Shown here piece by piece: positions 38,301-50,802 of a stretch of 64,000 nucleotides of DNA. Position 1 is the first letter of the stretch. Every line of letters starts with the position of its first letter. The translations under genes and the position numbers were made by a program. This stretch comes from Diprion similis (taxonomy: Eukaryota > Arthropoda > Insecta > Hymenoptera > Diprionidae), in the NCBI RefSeq assembly GCF_021155765.1, contig NC_060105.1:2542001-2606000 (forward strand), written 5' to 3'. The notes beneath the pieces were generated by a model. That model was given only the letters and a program-made list of their open reading frames with translations, had not been told where the DNA came from and searched no databases.

Positions 38301-41300
38301 TCTGCTGTGTCAGCGTCTGTTTTATATCCTGAGCTCGCCTCTCGCTGTTCTCCAAATCCTTCGTAAGCCTGATGACCTGACCCTTGAGACTTTCCTGCCT
38401 CACCAATAGCTCTTGCTGCTCTTTTTCTAGCTGTGTTTTTTTCGCATGCGTTGCTTCAAGGTTCGTTTGAGTGTCGAACAGAACGCCTTCCAATGCTTCT
38501 TTCTCGCTACGAAGGGAAGCTAGCTGCTCCTGAACGCGCTGGAGTTCTTTGTCGGTGGTTTCCAGCAGGACCTAAAAGAAAATTGTGGTCAGAAAAACGC
38601 TGTAATTTTTCAAACAAGTTCGAACGACGATCCTCACTTGTTTCTCTTCATTGTCCTTAACGAGGTCTTCCAGGTTCCTATTGATCCTCGCGTTCATTTC
38701 ATTGGCTTGTTCCAAACGCTGTCTGAGCCTCATCAGCTCCTCGTTCAGTGCCTCTTTCTTCCTGGCTAGAACGGACAACTGATTGCTGAGATCGCCACGT
38801 TCTCGCGACACTTGACCAAGCTCCATCTCAACCTTCTCTTTCTCGATCTCGAGGAATTTGACTTTTTCGTTCAGTGTAACCTTGTCGGACTCCAAATCAA
38901 GGCGGGCCTGTTCCGCCTGCAGCAATTCCTTCCTCAAGGATCCCAGGTCGCCTTGCTGATCTGTACATTGACTTCCGAGTTTACTCTTCTCATCTTGCAT
39001 CTGCAAGAAATATTTACAATCATGTGAATCGAATGTATTCCCGATTAATTATTCTTTATTTTAAATTATTTTACCTTCTTCAGTTCATCCTGTAGCCTCT
39101 TCTTATCCTGCTCACCGTTTGCGCACATGGCCTCAAGTTTTGCCAAGGCTTCCTGAATGTCAGATTTTTCCAACAGGATGCGTTCCAGTTCCAGCTCAAG
39201 ATCGCCTGGACAAGAGTTGAGTGTTTACATCAAGTTCAGGCGAGCTAGTTTGGAATTATTTCTCAACAGGTATCTACTAACAATTACAACTTTACCTTTA
39301 CTCTTTTCAATTTGTGATATGAGACCGTCAGACTCCATTTTCTGTTGTTCTAACATGTCCTTAGCGAGGTAAGTCTTGTTCAGCTCTTCCCTCAAAGTCA
39401 AAAGTTCTTCTCGCATTCTACTGGACCGATCTTCTTCCGACCGAAGACTTATTTCTCTGCGAAATTACCAAGCTATTAGAATACGTATGCTTGATAGTCA
39501 CGTAGAAGCTGATTTGAACAAATTTTCTCTTATAGTTACCTCAATTCCGAGTCCTTGTTGACTCGATCGAGTTCAGTTTGCAGATAAATTTTTTCGTCCT
39601 CAAGATTGTCAGCCAATTTTTGTAACCTGTTGTTCGTTTTCTGGAGTTTGTCGTAATCCGCATTGAGAGCTTCGACCTACCGACAAAGTAGAGACTTTTG
39701 AACACCGAGTTTTAAACTGTTTAAAAGAATCTCAATATCCTATCACTGCAACTTACCATAGCGTTGATTTCCACTCTGTTTTTATCAAGCGAATTCTTCT
39801 CCGCTCTTACAGCATCGAGATTCTTCTGAATAAGATCTTTCTCCTGTGTAAGTTGAGTGCAATGAGATCTCGCAGCGTCCAACTGCGATGTTAATTCGGA
39901 AACCTTTTCTTCCAGAGCCTGGCTACATTCTTCAGCCGATTCGCACTGCTTTCGAGCGATCGTTAACTGCTCCTTGTTCGTTTGAAGTTTCACCTGAAGT
40001 TTCGAATTCGTGAAAATTAGCCGTCAGCACAAGTTCTTTCATCACCTCTCAGCCATTTCTGGTCATCCGTACCTGAAGCTCGTGTATCATGAGCTGGTAC
40101 TTGTGCAACGCCGCTTGGACAGCGCTTATCGTACTTTCTGCAAAAGCTGGCGTCGTGTTGCTTCTCGTTCCCCTCTTCGGGGATCGTTGAGGGACAGCTC
40201 CTGTCGGCGAAAGATGAACGTGTGGTGGAGCCTGAGTGTTTTCGACGTCTCGGGATTCGGCATCTTGGATTACGGCGTGGGCAATGTCACGTAAGGCTGA
40301 TTGTAGAAGTTCGACGTCTTCCTGGATGCGGACGACTTGGCCCATCCCCGCTTCTGCTTCCCCGCATCTTTCCTCCTACGGGAAATAACGATGTTTTTTA
40401 ATAAACTGCCTCGGTCGGTTGAGGTCCACCACGATTTAGCCCGAGGTACGACAAGCCACTCACCAGGGTATGGACCTCACGTATCAATTGATTAATCCGG
40501 TCTTCCTTCATCCGAATCTCGTTCTGAGCCACGTCGAACTGCTGCTTCAAAGCTATTATTTCAGATTTCATGTCACAAGCTTCTTGAGCTTGTTGGAACT
40601 GCTGAGAGACCTGAATCAGTAATGAAGGCATCAGTATTGGTAGGGAAAATGGAAGTAACCTGTTTGTTAAACAAGAGATTCATGCTGTTTATGCTTATGC
40701 TATGCTGCTGAAATGAACGTCTTGGAATTTTACTTATTCCATTTCATTTGCTGACAGTGTAGATTGAAAGTCAATGCGTCCAGGGTAGTGTCTTAGACAG
40801 TAATCATACAAGAATGCCTACCGATGACTGTGCATTGGTGGCTTGCATTTTAAGTGCGAAATTAGTGCTGCCGCAAGCAGTTGCCATTTCCCTCGAAGTG
40901 ATAGAGATTTCGTTTTGGAGTTTGGAAAGGTCTCTTTTCGTCGCGGACTTCACCTCCGAGAATAATCTCTTAACAGAGACTACGTCACGCCATAGATTTA
41001 GTAGCCTGTTATGCTCAGAGGTATAGTAGTCGTTGAAGGCCTGCTCCTCCTCCTTCCACTCGTCCTCTTTCACCGTCATCTCCTCTCGCAGGGCGTCCCA
41101 ATCGTTGCTCAACTTCTGAAGATCCGACGTCAAAGCTTCGTTGGCCTGGTGAGCGTCCTCCAGTTGGTCTTTCAAGGAGGCGTTGACCTGCAGGATTTTC
41201 TCACATCTACAAAACACCAGTTCACCGTTTTATAGTCACAAAAGTAACTTGAAATCGGATTCCAATTTTCTGCAAGATTTTCTTGCCTTCTGCGTTCCTC

Positions 41301-44300
41301 CGCAAGCTTTTTTAGCGCAGTTTCCAAGTCGTGGATCTGCTCTTCCCGCAATTCTCGCAGCGTCTGATGTGCGGCATCAAGAGCTGATCCACTGGGCACG
41401 GATGAAGATGGTCCCCTGCCAGCGTCCGTTGGCAGTGACTCCATCATCTGGTTCTCCAAGTCCGAGCATCGCTGCTTGTACTGCAGCACCTGAAAAATGA
41501 AGAGGAAAAATTGGAATGAGATGAATCTGAAGGTGAATAAACAATATGAACTTACCTTAGCCTGCAGGCGGGAAACCAGGGTGGCCTGATGCTGCTGCGC
41601 CTGTCTGTAGGTGTCGAGCCGCCTCTTGTAGCTGGCTGCTTCCTCCTCCAGACGATGGCGCAGCTCGAAATTTTGCCGGACCAAAGCATCGGGCGCCATA
41701 TCATCGTCACTGCCTCCGTCCCCACCGCCACTTCCCAAAATTGCACTGCGTCCAGATTCCATTCTTCCACTGCCCCCAGTTCCTCTGTCCGACTGTGAAA
41801 GGCAGCGAAAAATTATCGATTCGATCCTGAGGTGAAGACGATAGAATATTTACAAACCTCTCTAGATTTCACACTTCCTCTGAGAAACGGGGGTCGTCGT
41901 CTCTCCATCTGCCCTCGGGGCGTCAGGTGAGAGGCGCTTTTGGCTGGCACCTAAAACAGTAAGATATTGCAGGTGACCAGACAGTCGGATCGATAAGTTG
42001 ACTTCGGTATAACAACGATAAGGGTGGCTCAGCATGCTTCGGGGTGAAGTCAAGGAATGGAAAATTTTTCAAGAAACAAATTTTTCGAGATAATCATCGA
42101 TCGAATGACGATTTTGGTCTGACGATGGGGGCAAGAGTGTTTCGTCTGAGACCTTACGGTTCAGCTCTGCGCGTTGTACAATAAAATCGATTCCTACTTC
42201 CGGATTTCGGTGATTCTTCATTGACGGTTCGTAGCTCCGGAAAGTTTAGTATTATTAGGTATCCGCGGTGCCTATTGACAAAACAAGCTTGTCGAGTTGC
42301 AACTAGTATAAGACACGCGAGAAAGACAAGGATGAGATGTTGGTCTAGCATTATGGTGGCAGTAGGAGTACCGTGACTGGCGGTGTCTTGCGTGAGAAAA
42401 AAATGCGTGCGTCCATAAGCCATCAAGTTTTAACCGGTTGTAGAACGGAGCTCAGGGTTTCTTCAAGTCCGACAAAACTTTTCGAAACACGTTGCATTTA
42501 CGACGGATCCCCTCATTGTTCGATCCGATAAGAACGATTGCGCGGCACGACCTGATTACCGTAAATTGGATCTTGAAGGGCGGCGTATCAGAAGCCAGTC
42601 GAGACGAAAGAAATTCATACACCTAAATGGAAAATCATCATGAACTTTGAACGTCGTCGCCCACATAATATCAGGTTCATCAGAATTATTGTGCAGGAAA
42701 GTGGCACGCAGAGTCTGTATGTGCGATCACCCGCATACGTGACGGATATCACGAAAATTTATCCGTTCATTGGTTACAGCGGGAGACAAAACCCTGGAAA
42801 TATACTGTAACTCGTTCGAACTACAAAGTACATACGACTCTGTGACTATAATCGTCTGGGGCGAACAGACAATTCGATAAGAGAGTGTAGACGCCTCGTT
42901 CGAAAGTCCAACGGGCTTGTACGCGCCGCCGCGAGCAATTAATCACAATGCAATTACTAGTTAATTAAAAGCCAGTTTTGCGCTTCCGTTCGTTCTATCT
43001 TTGAAAAAATATGCAAGTACTATACTTCACCGTATCAATAGCGTATTTATACCTCGGCTATTCAGACTATCGAATAAGACAAATTGTCCAATCGATCTCC
43101 TACCGATACATATCCTACCGGTTCGGTATAACGATCGCAATTACGGTTTGCTATTCTCCCGCTGATGATAATAATTGTCTTCTCGTGACGAAATTTCCCC
43201 GGGTAAAATCCCTTTGCAGGAAAAAAAAATGAAGACAAAAAAAATGTATATTATGTTAACTTTAATCAAAATTAAATCAAAATCTACGAAATTGACGATT
43301 AAATGTGTGATTTTGACGATTCGATGAAAATCTGGGTGAAAATATAAGATTTCACCGGAAGGGGGGGATTTTTTCAGGATGAATTTCGTCCGGGAAATTT
43401 TAAAAAGGGATGCCAACCGACTTTTCGACTCATGTAGTGTGCTTTACAGAACCAAACACACATCCCTAACGACTTGCGAATTCGAAACGAACATTTGCAG
43501 GAGGCTTGCGCGTTTTCGATGAACGGTTATTTACTCACTCTTCGGAGTTGCGCCTCTGGCAGGATCCATGAGGAGTGGACATCGGCCAGATATCGTCGCG
43601 TTGGTGAGTCCGTCGAGTCTAATTCGACAGCTGAGCCTGCACTGAGGGATGCTCGTGCTTTTTCGAGGGGTAAGCCCGGCAACCTCGTGGCGCGGTAGCC
43701 CCTTGCTATCGGAGGAACCGAGTCGCCGGACTCTCAGGTGTTGAGCTCGGCAGGCAGTCCCCGAGGGAAAACGGGGGCGGCCGCTATGCCACCTGGCACT
43801 GAATGGCACCAATCGATATACGCTCGAATACTATCCCTCCGGGGTTATACGGCCTCACTGCGAGGCCTCGGAGGTGAGGCGATACCGGATATGCGGGCAT
43901 TTTCGAGGAGATTACCACCCTCGATATCGGGAACGACGAGTGCTGCGAATTTCATGGGCGAAAGGGCGAAGACGTGGAACTCAAGGAATCGGCTCCTTGG
44001 TGCATGGAAAACGCTTATCGGATCTCGGATCGATGCCTGTTTCACCCAATTAGTGAAGCACGTCGTCTCTTCAAAGCTGCAGGCATATTCAAAGTGGAAG
44101 AGGTTCATCGGCTTGGACTCTGGGTTTCGTCAACCGCATATTTTGTGCCGCGTGGTTGTCGAATTAACGCGAAGACGAACTTGATAACTCGGTACGAGGA
44201 TAGACATTCGCGAAGAATCTAATACCCAATTAAAACTTTGACGATTTAATCAAAGTCGTGTTAAGTTCAATTAGCGTTCTAATCAAACCGCGGAAATTGC

Positions 44301-47300
44301 ACAGTTTGGGCTAATCGACGACCCAGAATCCGGGGATCATCAAGTAGATTTCGGACTAACCTTCGAATCTCGGTCGAACGATTAACTCCTGGAATCGCAT
44401 GCGAGGACTGCCGTCTGGCTTAATATCGTCGAACATGGGAACCCTGCACCTGGTTTGTAAGATAAACCGCGATTCCAGCCACCCTCCGATCGATCGAGTT
44501 ATCCGTAAACGATTTTTAAGCTGCTAGAAATACCGACCAAGTTAATTATTGCCTGCAGAAAAAAGCCAGCCTTGCGTAAAAAAGTCGAATAAAGCACCGT
44601 CGACGGTGTTATTCGTGTCTGATTTCAAAGTGTGTAGTACAGAGAAAAATTGGTGATCGATTAAAAATCGATACTGTGACATGCGTCAAATCGATTTTTA
44701 TTGATCTTTCGTTGACGTGAGATAATCTTTCAACGTATGCTGTCTACATCTGCAATGTTTTTTCAAAGTTGTAGAAAATGAGAAAAACAATGCCAACATT
44801 TTTAAGACGTAGAAAATTTTTCAGCATATGTAATACAGGTAAATCGATCGGAAGAATTTCAAACGATTCCGTCACGAATCTATAATTTCAGCCAAAAGTT
44901 AATTGCACCGGTAATTAGCCTTGGCCGGATGTCACAGACGAGTGTATAATCTTTATCGTTGTTAAATACATCGGAAAGCTGTGCTGATATAGAAGCATCG
45001 AAGATTGGAAATAAAAGGGACGTCAGCCGACGACGCGGAAGGGCAGAGAAGGGGGGAAATAGCCGTCAAAATAAAACGCATCGTTATCAGACGACCTGAA
45101 TCAACGTCGAGTAAGCCTAATATTTATGTTTGGTGTCAAAGTTACGTAAATAATAACATACGTGATGACATAGCGACGATTCGTGCATAAACTTGTATTA
45201 TCCATACAAGTCTTCTTTTTGCCTGATGAAAAAAACAGTTAAATAAACATCTGCAATTTGTCGATCGAGTCAGTATAATAGCAGCGAGAATGAGTCTCTC
45301 CTTTAAACGACTCGCACTACTGGAAGTCGTGGTCAGCAAAGCCTTAACGCCACGACATGACACGCATCTACAGACAACTCGCGAGTCTCGTATATTATAC
45401 GGTTAGACTTTAGACGAAGAGACCTTTGGATCGGACAATAAATCAGACGTTCGTTTTGTGATTTTGAAACGAGAATTGACAAATTAATATGTATAGACAC
45501 GCTTCACACGCACAACATCTTACTCGGGGAAACGGTTAACGGTTGGAACTTGAACCGCCGCTAACGTGCACCAGCTCAGCAATCCAATGAACTGGATTGA
45601 ACCGCGTCTCATTGTATCTCAGCACCGACGATCCCATACATATGCATCCATTTTTTACAGACCGGCACGGTTCTCTGGGTCACTTTACTCGCGGTGCATT
45701 CCGACTCGCCGCTGGATCATTGTCGAGAATATTTCCACAATGCAAATCCTCGTCGCAGGGTGGATGCGTCGAGGAATTCCCTCCGCTTATTACCCAGGAT
45801 TCTGACACACTCGTGACCGCGTAAATTCCGGGTGGAAGTCTTGAAACTTGAAAGGGTAAAAAGTAAGAGGAGACGAAATGTTCGAAATCTCGATTTTTGA
45901 AAGTGTCGCTAATTGGAATGACTGCTAACCACTGACTCAAGATTTCGAACAATTCATCTTTCGTTATTTTACCCTTCCAATTTTTAACCCCCACCCCATT
46001 TTTCCTTGGCATGCTGTAGACCTCGAGGCAAAGGTTTTTGGAAGTTGATCGTCGGGCTGAGTTTACTTAGCTTCGACGTTTTTTACCACTAAAAAATTCA
46101 CCTGGTGCGTTCATCCCTTGTCCCACCCGAGTTCCCCGATTTTCAGAGTCTCGTGGATGCTTGGCGATGTCGCGCTTGTACGAAGGGCGCGATTTAAGCG
46201 TTGGATTCATTCGTGTTGACGGCTGATAAGATAGTGGGGGAAACGGGGTGGAGGCTGAGACCTAACCCGTCTGGGTCAAAGTCCGTCCGGTGTTTTCCCG
46301 CTGGGCGGTGTCAGGAAATGATCGCGGTCAATGTCCACTGAATAAATGTTTGTCTTGGGACGCGTGAGTGTATTTCAGTGCGAAGGAAAGACGAAATAGT
46401 TGAACTGCAGTTAGGCTAGTTCGATTCGCGTTTAGCGGGGTTTCGCCAATAATTTATTGGCCTTTTTATTTCAGAACCGCGAATTTTTCTCTCGCAATTT
46501 CCAGCGTCGTTTGCGTCATCTGATCGGAAATTTCTTGCGTGTGATGAAGTCTTGAAACGTCTGGGACAGTTCGTGCATCTCGCTATATTATTTTTATGGA
46601 ATAATTCAGTTCTGATTATTGCTGCGCTAATTGGACAGATTAATTGCTCAATTAAGACGATCACGTGACCAGGAATTGAACTAGATCTGATTTTACGTTT
46701 CAGCAAGGAAGATTGGCAAATATGAATGGCGCAAACGCGTGACCAAATGTTTTCGGTGTTCAGCCATAGACGTGATTGGTGAATGAAGATTATTTCTTAG
46801 AGACTAATTTCATACTTCAGTTACTACCGCCGGTTAAAGTCCAAATATTGTCGAGTTTCTTATTTTTTAGGCAATAGCAGTTTTTTTTTGTATTTATTTT
46901 TTTTTTTTGTACTCGCCATTCAATAAACGTAGCCAAGGTTATGCTGGCCTTAAATGAAGGGCATGTAAAATAAACTATCATCACAAAACCGCGAATGACG
47001 ATCATGCGATAATGCTAATTTTTTTCTCTCACATTTTCATATAACCAATATCGGCAACGAAGAAGGATTCTGAGTTTTGTAATCAAACAATAATTAAAAT
47101 TCATAACCCTTGGGACGAAAGAAATTTATCGTTAATGTATAAAGATCATTTTAAAACGATTAAATTTCGAATCGAAGGCAAAGAAGAAAAAAATCACTCG
47201 ACGCCTTGATTATACGTAATCAAAATTGTTTTTGAATTCTAGTACGAAGAGTATTTTTGGACACAAAGTATTATTATGTTCTACATATACGTATATATTG

Positions 47301-49712
47301 TTATTTTAATGGTATTTTGGCGTAATCTGGAGATAACGATTTGTGAAATTAAATTAATATGTGATATCAGTTTATTACGGGCGTAACCGTTTCATCGACC
47401 TAGTTAATTTTCTCTTATTACAGATTAATGGTCGAAAATTTTACCAAATCAACCTCGATTCGTTAACGAGCATACGAAAATTACCAGGGAAATAATATCT
47501 TTTTTTACGATTCGCGTGTGTGTGAATTACAAAATTTCCGGTGCTTATCGCTAATTTGCATATCGGAATTGGTGATATCGAGAAAAAAATTAATGACCAA
47601 AAAATGGTGCAAATCTTTGACTTTATGCCACTTCTTGACCTCGAGTTTATTGCCTGTGATCTAAAATTGGACATCCAAGGATCCGATACCCTGGGGTTAC
47701 TGCATATCAAACAGTGCAGTATGGGACGCTGAATCTTGTCGATGTATATACTACTTGATAAGTTCGAACACGAGATACTTGTTACAAGAAAAGTTTTTTC
47801 TAATCGTTCATGTAAATATCTTCGTTTTCGGTGGAGGCTTCGATGAAAAATATGCAGCTTAACTGTTGTTGATTATTTATTATACGGGGGAATGAGATGA
47901 AAATTTGAACTTGATTTTGGATTCACCGGAAGGATTTAGCTAAATGAAGTTATTGGAAAAGCAAAAAACGTAATCCTACGATTTGCTTAGAGTTAATGTT
48001 GCTAAGAGGCGTTAAAAATTGAAATGGATCTTTTTATAGAAATTACACGCCACCTAATAAATCCAATGTAATCTGTTTAAGCAGATGAAAATGTCACCGG
48101 GACAGTAACTGGAAGATAATTATAAATGAAGACCACGAGGCATGTGTAAAAAAATATTTTAATACGATAAAAATGAAAAAGTTGAAAAAATCGAGCAAAC
48201 GAATAAAATGATAAAAGAAGTGTTATGTCCGTGCATTCTCTGAGCACATGCTCCCAGATAGTGCAATATGCTAACGAGTTACACCGCTCAACAAACTTAT
48301 CTCAAATGATTAATTATTAACCAAACCATGTATTAGTAATAAACAACATTCAATGTATTTGATGTTCTTTTAACGAGCATCGTAGACTCATTTATTATAT
48401 AACAGTGGACGCATTTCTTGGATAGATGTGTATAACGTATCTGTATTATAAAAAATACCACGCTATTGTATTAAAATATTTTTAGACCAATAAATTATTT
48501 GATCACAATCGATTAATTAAATGAAGCAATGTAAACGATCGATTCATTTCTTGTCCTGAACTCTCCCTCCCTCCCATCACATCAAATCGATAAATATTCC
48601 ACTGATCATGATATATAAATATGCAAGTTATCACTCTCTGCAGTCTTTGATATATGTTGTGACGAGTTGAAACAGATAGAAAAAAAATGTTTAAATTCTT
48701 AAATAACTAATTGATCCTTCGCAACGTGATATGGAGGTATTTAACAAATTAGTTTCGGTATGATAACGCGTGCTATTTGCATGTTATAAGATTAATTATA
48801 ATTTTTCATACAAACAAGTCCGTCAAGATTGTAAGATGTAACGAGTCTCAATTTGTTGCGTAATGTTACAAAATTTTGGTAATACCGCGATCCTAAACAA
48901 AAAAAAAATATGTATGTATATATAAGCTTGCACGTACCGCCGCATGTTGTTGCATAACGATTTGCTATATTATTTTTTTTTTTTTTCCGTTTTCTCGCCG
49001 CAATTTTCGACATCGCAACGAGGCACTTGGATTGATTAATCGATACAACGATCGAAGCGAACGCTCCATTAACATGAATAATTATAGTAAAACTTATATT
49101 TCATTCTGAAGCTCGTTTCTTTTAAAAAATTGCGATTTTCACTCAAGTCTTTCTTACCACCGTGATTCAACAACCGCTCAGTCACCCCTTCGAACAGTTC
49201 CTGGACACGTGCTCGGCCACCCCAACCGGTGTTTCACCCTTAATGAACACATTGGATGACCACGCGGTGCGTCACCTTCATGCAAGGGTGACCACCAGCG
49301 TCATTCTGCAGTGTCTTTAAGAACGTTCTTTCTCTTTTTATATTTTGTGTCATCATAAATCGTATCTCAAAATGAATAAATTTTCCACAAAGAGATATAT
49401 CGGCTTTGGTCTTTCACCCAATTAATAACAGCTAAATGATCATTTATTAATAAGCCCTCAAGATTTTCAACGCGTATAAATATAGGTATGATATATATAT
49501 ATATATATATATATGTATATGTGGTTAGATGTTGCGTGCGAGTTACGTCACGGGTGTACACATGGCGCCCCCTTATCTTCAACTGACCACATGTCGTATT
49601 TATCGATTCTGAGGTAAAAGTATACCCTCGGTATTATCACTTTGTAAACCTGACCAGACTATAAGCCTCAGTTTGTATGCGAGGCTCAAAGGTTCTCTAC
49701 GATATACATACA

Positions 49713-49749
<37 letters not shown>

Positions 49750-50285
49750 TATACGTGTACAACCAGCCAAATTGTGACAGTTAAAATAATCTGAATACCA
49801 AAAATGCACCCGAAGATCGCATCGATGGTTGAAATCTCACTTTCTTTCCAGTACGAAATCAGGAGTTTCGAATTTGAATTTCAACTTTCAGGACAACGAA
49901 GAACTCGAAAGGTGGGTAACGAAGTGCTCGGCTCTTCAGATTCAGTTAACTCGGAGGGTTTAATACGAGTACAAGTTTGATTTGCAGTCAATCAGCATGT
50001 GTGCAAAAGCCGGCTTCCCCTGAAGGGAGAGAGAGAGAGAAAGAGAAAAGGAAGCGGAAGTTTGAAACACTTCTAATAGTCAATCAACGAATCACGCATG
50101 TATCCTGGCCGCTAAGAACACGTGGTCTCTTTGCCAGCCGGTCTAAAGTGATCTGAGATCAATTTTCCGTTTCACAAAGTTGAAGACGGGGTGAAACAGT
50201 TACCAACAATACAAACCACCACCACCACGAGGACGACGCGGTACATACTCGAGCGAAATCTGTCGGAAAAACTCACCCGCGGCAT
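32378..50285 (-). CDS. Root: Rootletin (ciliary rootlet coiled-coil protein), about 27 coding exons
   Basis: Product: structural protein of the striated ciliary rootlet, linking basal bodies and centrioles. Exons from the stop end: 32378-32662, 32741-33130, 33250-33555, 33654-33866, 34414-34593, 34670-34777, 34842-35018, 35104-35222, 35292-35493, 35553-35768, 35854-36098, 36171-36356, 36439-36798, 37950-38142, 38212-38571, 38638-39000, 39075-39205, 39296-39456, 39540-39676, 39757-39993, 40073-40375, 40464-40610, 40822-41206, 41287-41489, 41556-41792, 41858-41950, then 50277-50285 (MPR) or longer. All junctions keep frame. The total is about 1,981 aa; human rootletin has 2,017. The protein is almost entirely heptad coiled coil rich in E, Q, L, R and K. 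Its early block VRQNFELRHRLEEEAASYKR followed by YKQRCSDLENQM matches the rootletin family. One intron (41207-41286) is GC-AG. The N-terminal end is the uncertain part. Confidence 0.92.
34139..34336. mobile_element. Foldback element in a rootletin intron
   Basis: The left end (AGTCCCAGAGACTCAGCAGA) and right end (GTCCAGCAGAGTCTCAGGGA) are imperfect inverted repeats of about 25 bp with about 20 matches. The interior holds a further hairpin, CTCCGCTCGAAAACCGAGCGGAG. It has no transposase. It lies wholly in the 33867-34413 intron. A trimmed version, missing part of the central hairpin, is carried in the downstream copy at 29696-29830. Confidence 0.5.
37061..37876 (+). CDS. Intronless gene nested in a rootletin intron, unknown function
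   Basis: A 271-aa plus-strand frame inside the 36799-37949 rootletin intron, which is on the opposite strand. The ATG at 37061 gives MDSDGERQSTKEKSFRIRHP. The protein is hydrophilic, with basic residues 15-40, a HNQHTTCCPV segment (about 72-81), and one likely helical coiled-coil stretch near residues 115-145 (LKAIQDEMQDMREKLSAVVE). A charged low-complexity Ser/Asp/Glu/Lys-rich part follows, with a CCFG patch, and the tail is short and hydrophobic. I do not recognise a family. The length, without a stop in 816 bp of moderate-AT DNA, and the non-repetitive composition suggest a real gene, possibly a retrocopy. It ends 73 bp before the next rootletin exon. Confidence 0.6.
   Translation: MDSDGERQSTKEKSFRIRHPRSRRRLTKLKTDTGNKSRSHLRFAKPISAYYPEEQRFNYALDKLIHSPYHNQHTTCCPVTVGYLPCERSNYLAYSSPRLKNPRHKKPNLIPETAGLKAIQDEMQDMREKLSAVVETLTKVADALVNGKEDESNEDDKKLNANRLEDKSVQFDGRRPKLQDRGQSGFCCFGMGSVKSVDSDSDYYRPKQRDDSGGKLSKTDELERPRSSNDDENQGPRETLSSESSKSRSCETVAVCYFLQKLLYRVRLLFL
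42154..42351 (-). CDS. Candidate small secreted peptide, doubtful
   Basis: Starting at the internal ATG near 42351 in a good context (CCACCATAATG), the 65-aa frame begins MLDQHLILVFLACLILVATR, a plausible signal peptide with a strong hydrophobic core. The remainder is short, with two cysteines and basic residues, and matches nothing I recognise. It lies in the proposed rootletin intron on the same strand. It may be chance. Confidence 0.2.
   Translation of the reverse strand: MLDQHLILVFLACLILVATRQACFVNRHRGYLIILNFPELRTVNEESPKSGSRNRFYCTTRRAEP
45850..45978. repeat. Imperfect hairpin, about 40-bp arms
   Basis: The left arm (45850-45890) and right arm (45940-45978) are inverted. The outer GGGTAAAA / TTTTACCC and the inner GTTCGAAATCT / AGATTTCGAAC pairs are perfect, with mismatches and bulges between them and a loop of about 50 nt. 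It could be a decayed MITE or an RNA hairpin. There is no independent evidence of transcription. Confidence 0.4.
49491..49514. repeat. (TA)n microsatellite
   Basis: About 12 TA units. A second TA run lies at 49718-49746. Confidence 0.85.
49718..49746. repeat. (TA)n microsatellite
   Basis: About 14 TA units. Confidence 0.85.
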
Positions 50286-50802
50286 CTTCGAGGCTTCCGG
50301 TTCCTCGGCGAGGGTCGAGATAAAATGCCGAATACGAGGGGCCGAAGGGTCTCTGAACTCGGGTGGCGGCGACAGAGATGTCGGAGGGTGAGATGAGGCC
50401 CTGCAGATGGAGATCCCAGGATCCGGTGCGCTCGGGACGGACGGTGAGCTTTCACTAACGTTGCTCGTCGTCGGCTTGCTTCTACCTCCATCCTGGCCAC
50501 CGTGATCGCGTGTCACGGTGCCTATCCGCCTTTCACCGCCCCGTCGGCCCTCCGGGGGTGGCTGATACCGGGGGGCGTCCCCCTCGACATCGGGAAGGCT
50601 ATCGGAGAAAGTTTCCAACAAATTTATGCCTCGGAGTTCCGGGGTTCAAGGAACCGGAAGCTGTCTTGTCGCGCTGCAGCTTATCGGATTCGAAAAATTA
50701 TACGATCTTTGAAAGCTTGAGTGAATTTTGATCCAGCGGATGACTTACTTGGGGAGAAAGAGCGACGGATCGGAAGATGGCCAGCAGAGTGGAGCTCTGC
50801 AT
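50277..50802 (-). CDS. Root: Proposed 5' exons of rootletin
   Basis: At 50277-50285 the sequence ATGCCGCGG is followed by a strong donor, GTGAGT, in phase 0 with the acceptor at 41950, so the protein would begin MPR-VPAKSASH. The same frame is open upstream for about 350 bp (Pro/Ser/Arg-rich, including LSPPPEFRDPSAPRIRHF) but has no earlier ATG. A separate short exon at 50749-50802 encodes MQSSTLLAIFRSVALSPQ and ends in CAA|GTAAGT, also phase 0. It could join the open frame at a CAG acceptor such as the one before PPPEGRR, or join 41950 directly. These are alternative start models that only transcripts can separate. Confidence 0.45.

Larger units (their letters stand above)
41951..50276 (-). 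other. Long 5' intron of rootletin (about 8.3 kb)
   Basis: The stretch between the exon at 41858-41950 and the proposed first coding exon near 50.28 kb. It is AT-rich apart from a GC-richer block at about 43474-44200. Nothing in it forms a recognisable gene. It contains the hairpin at 45850-45978, TA microsatellites near 49.5 and 49.7 kb, and one candidate small secreted peptide frame. It is an intron only if the distal exon is correct. Confidence 0.45.
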
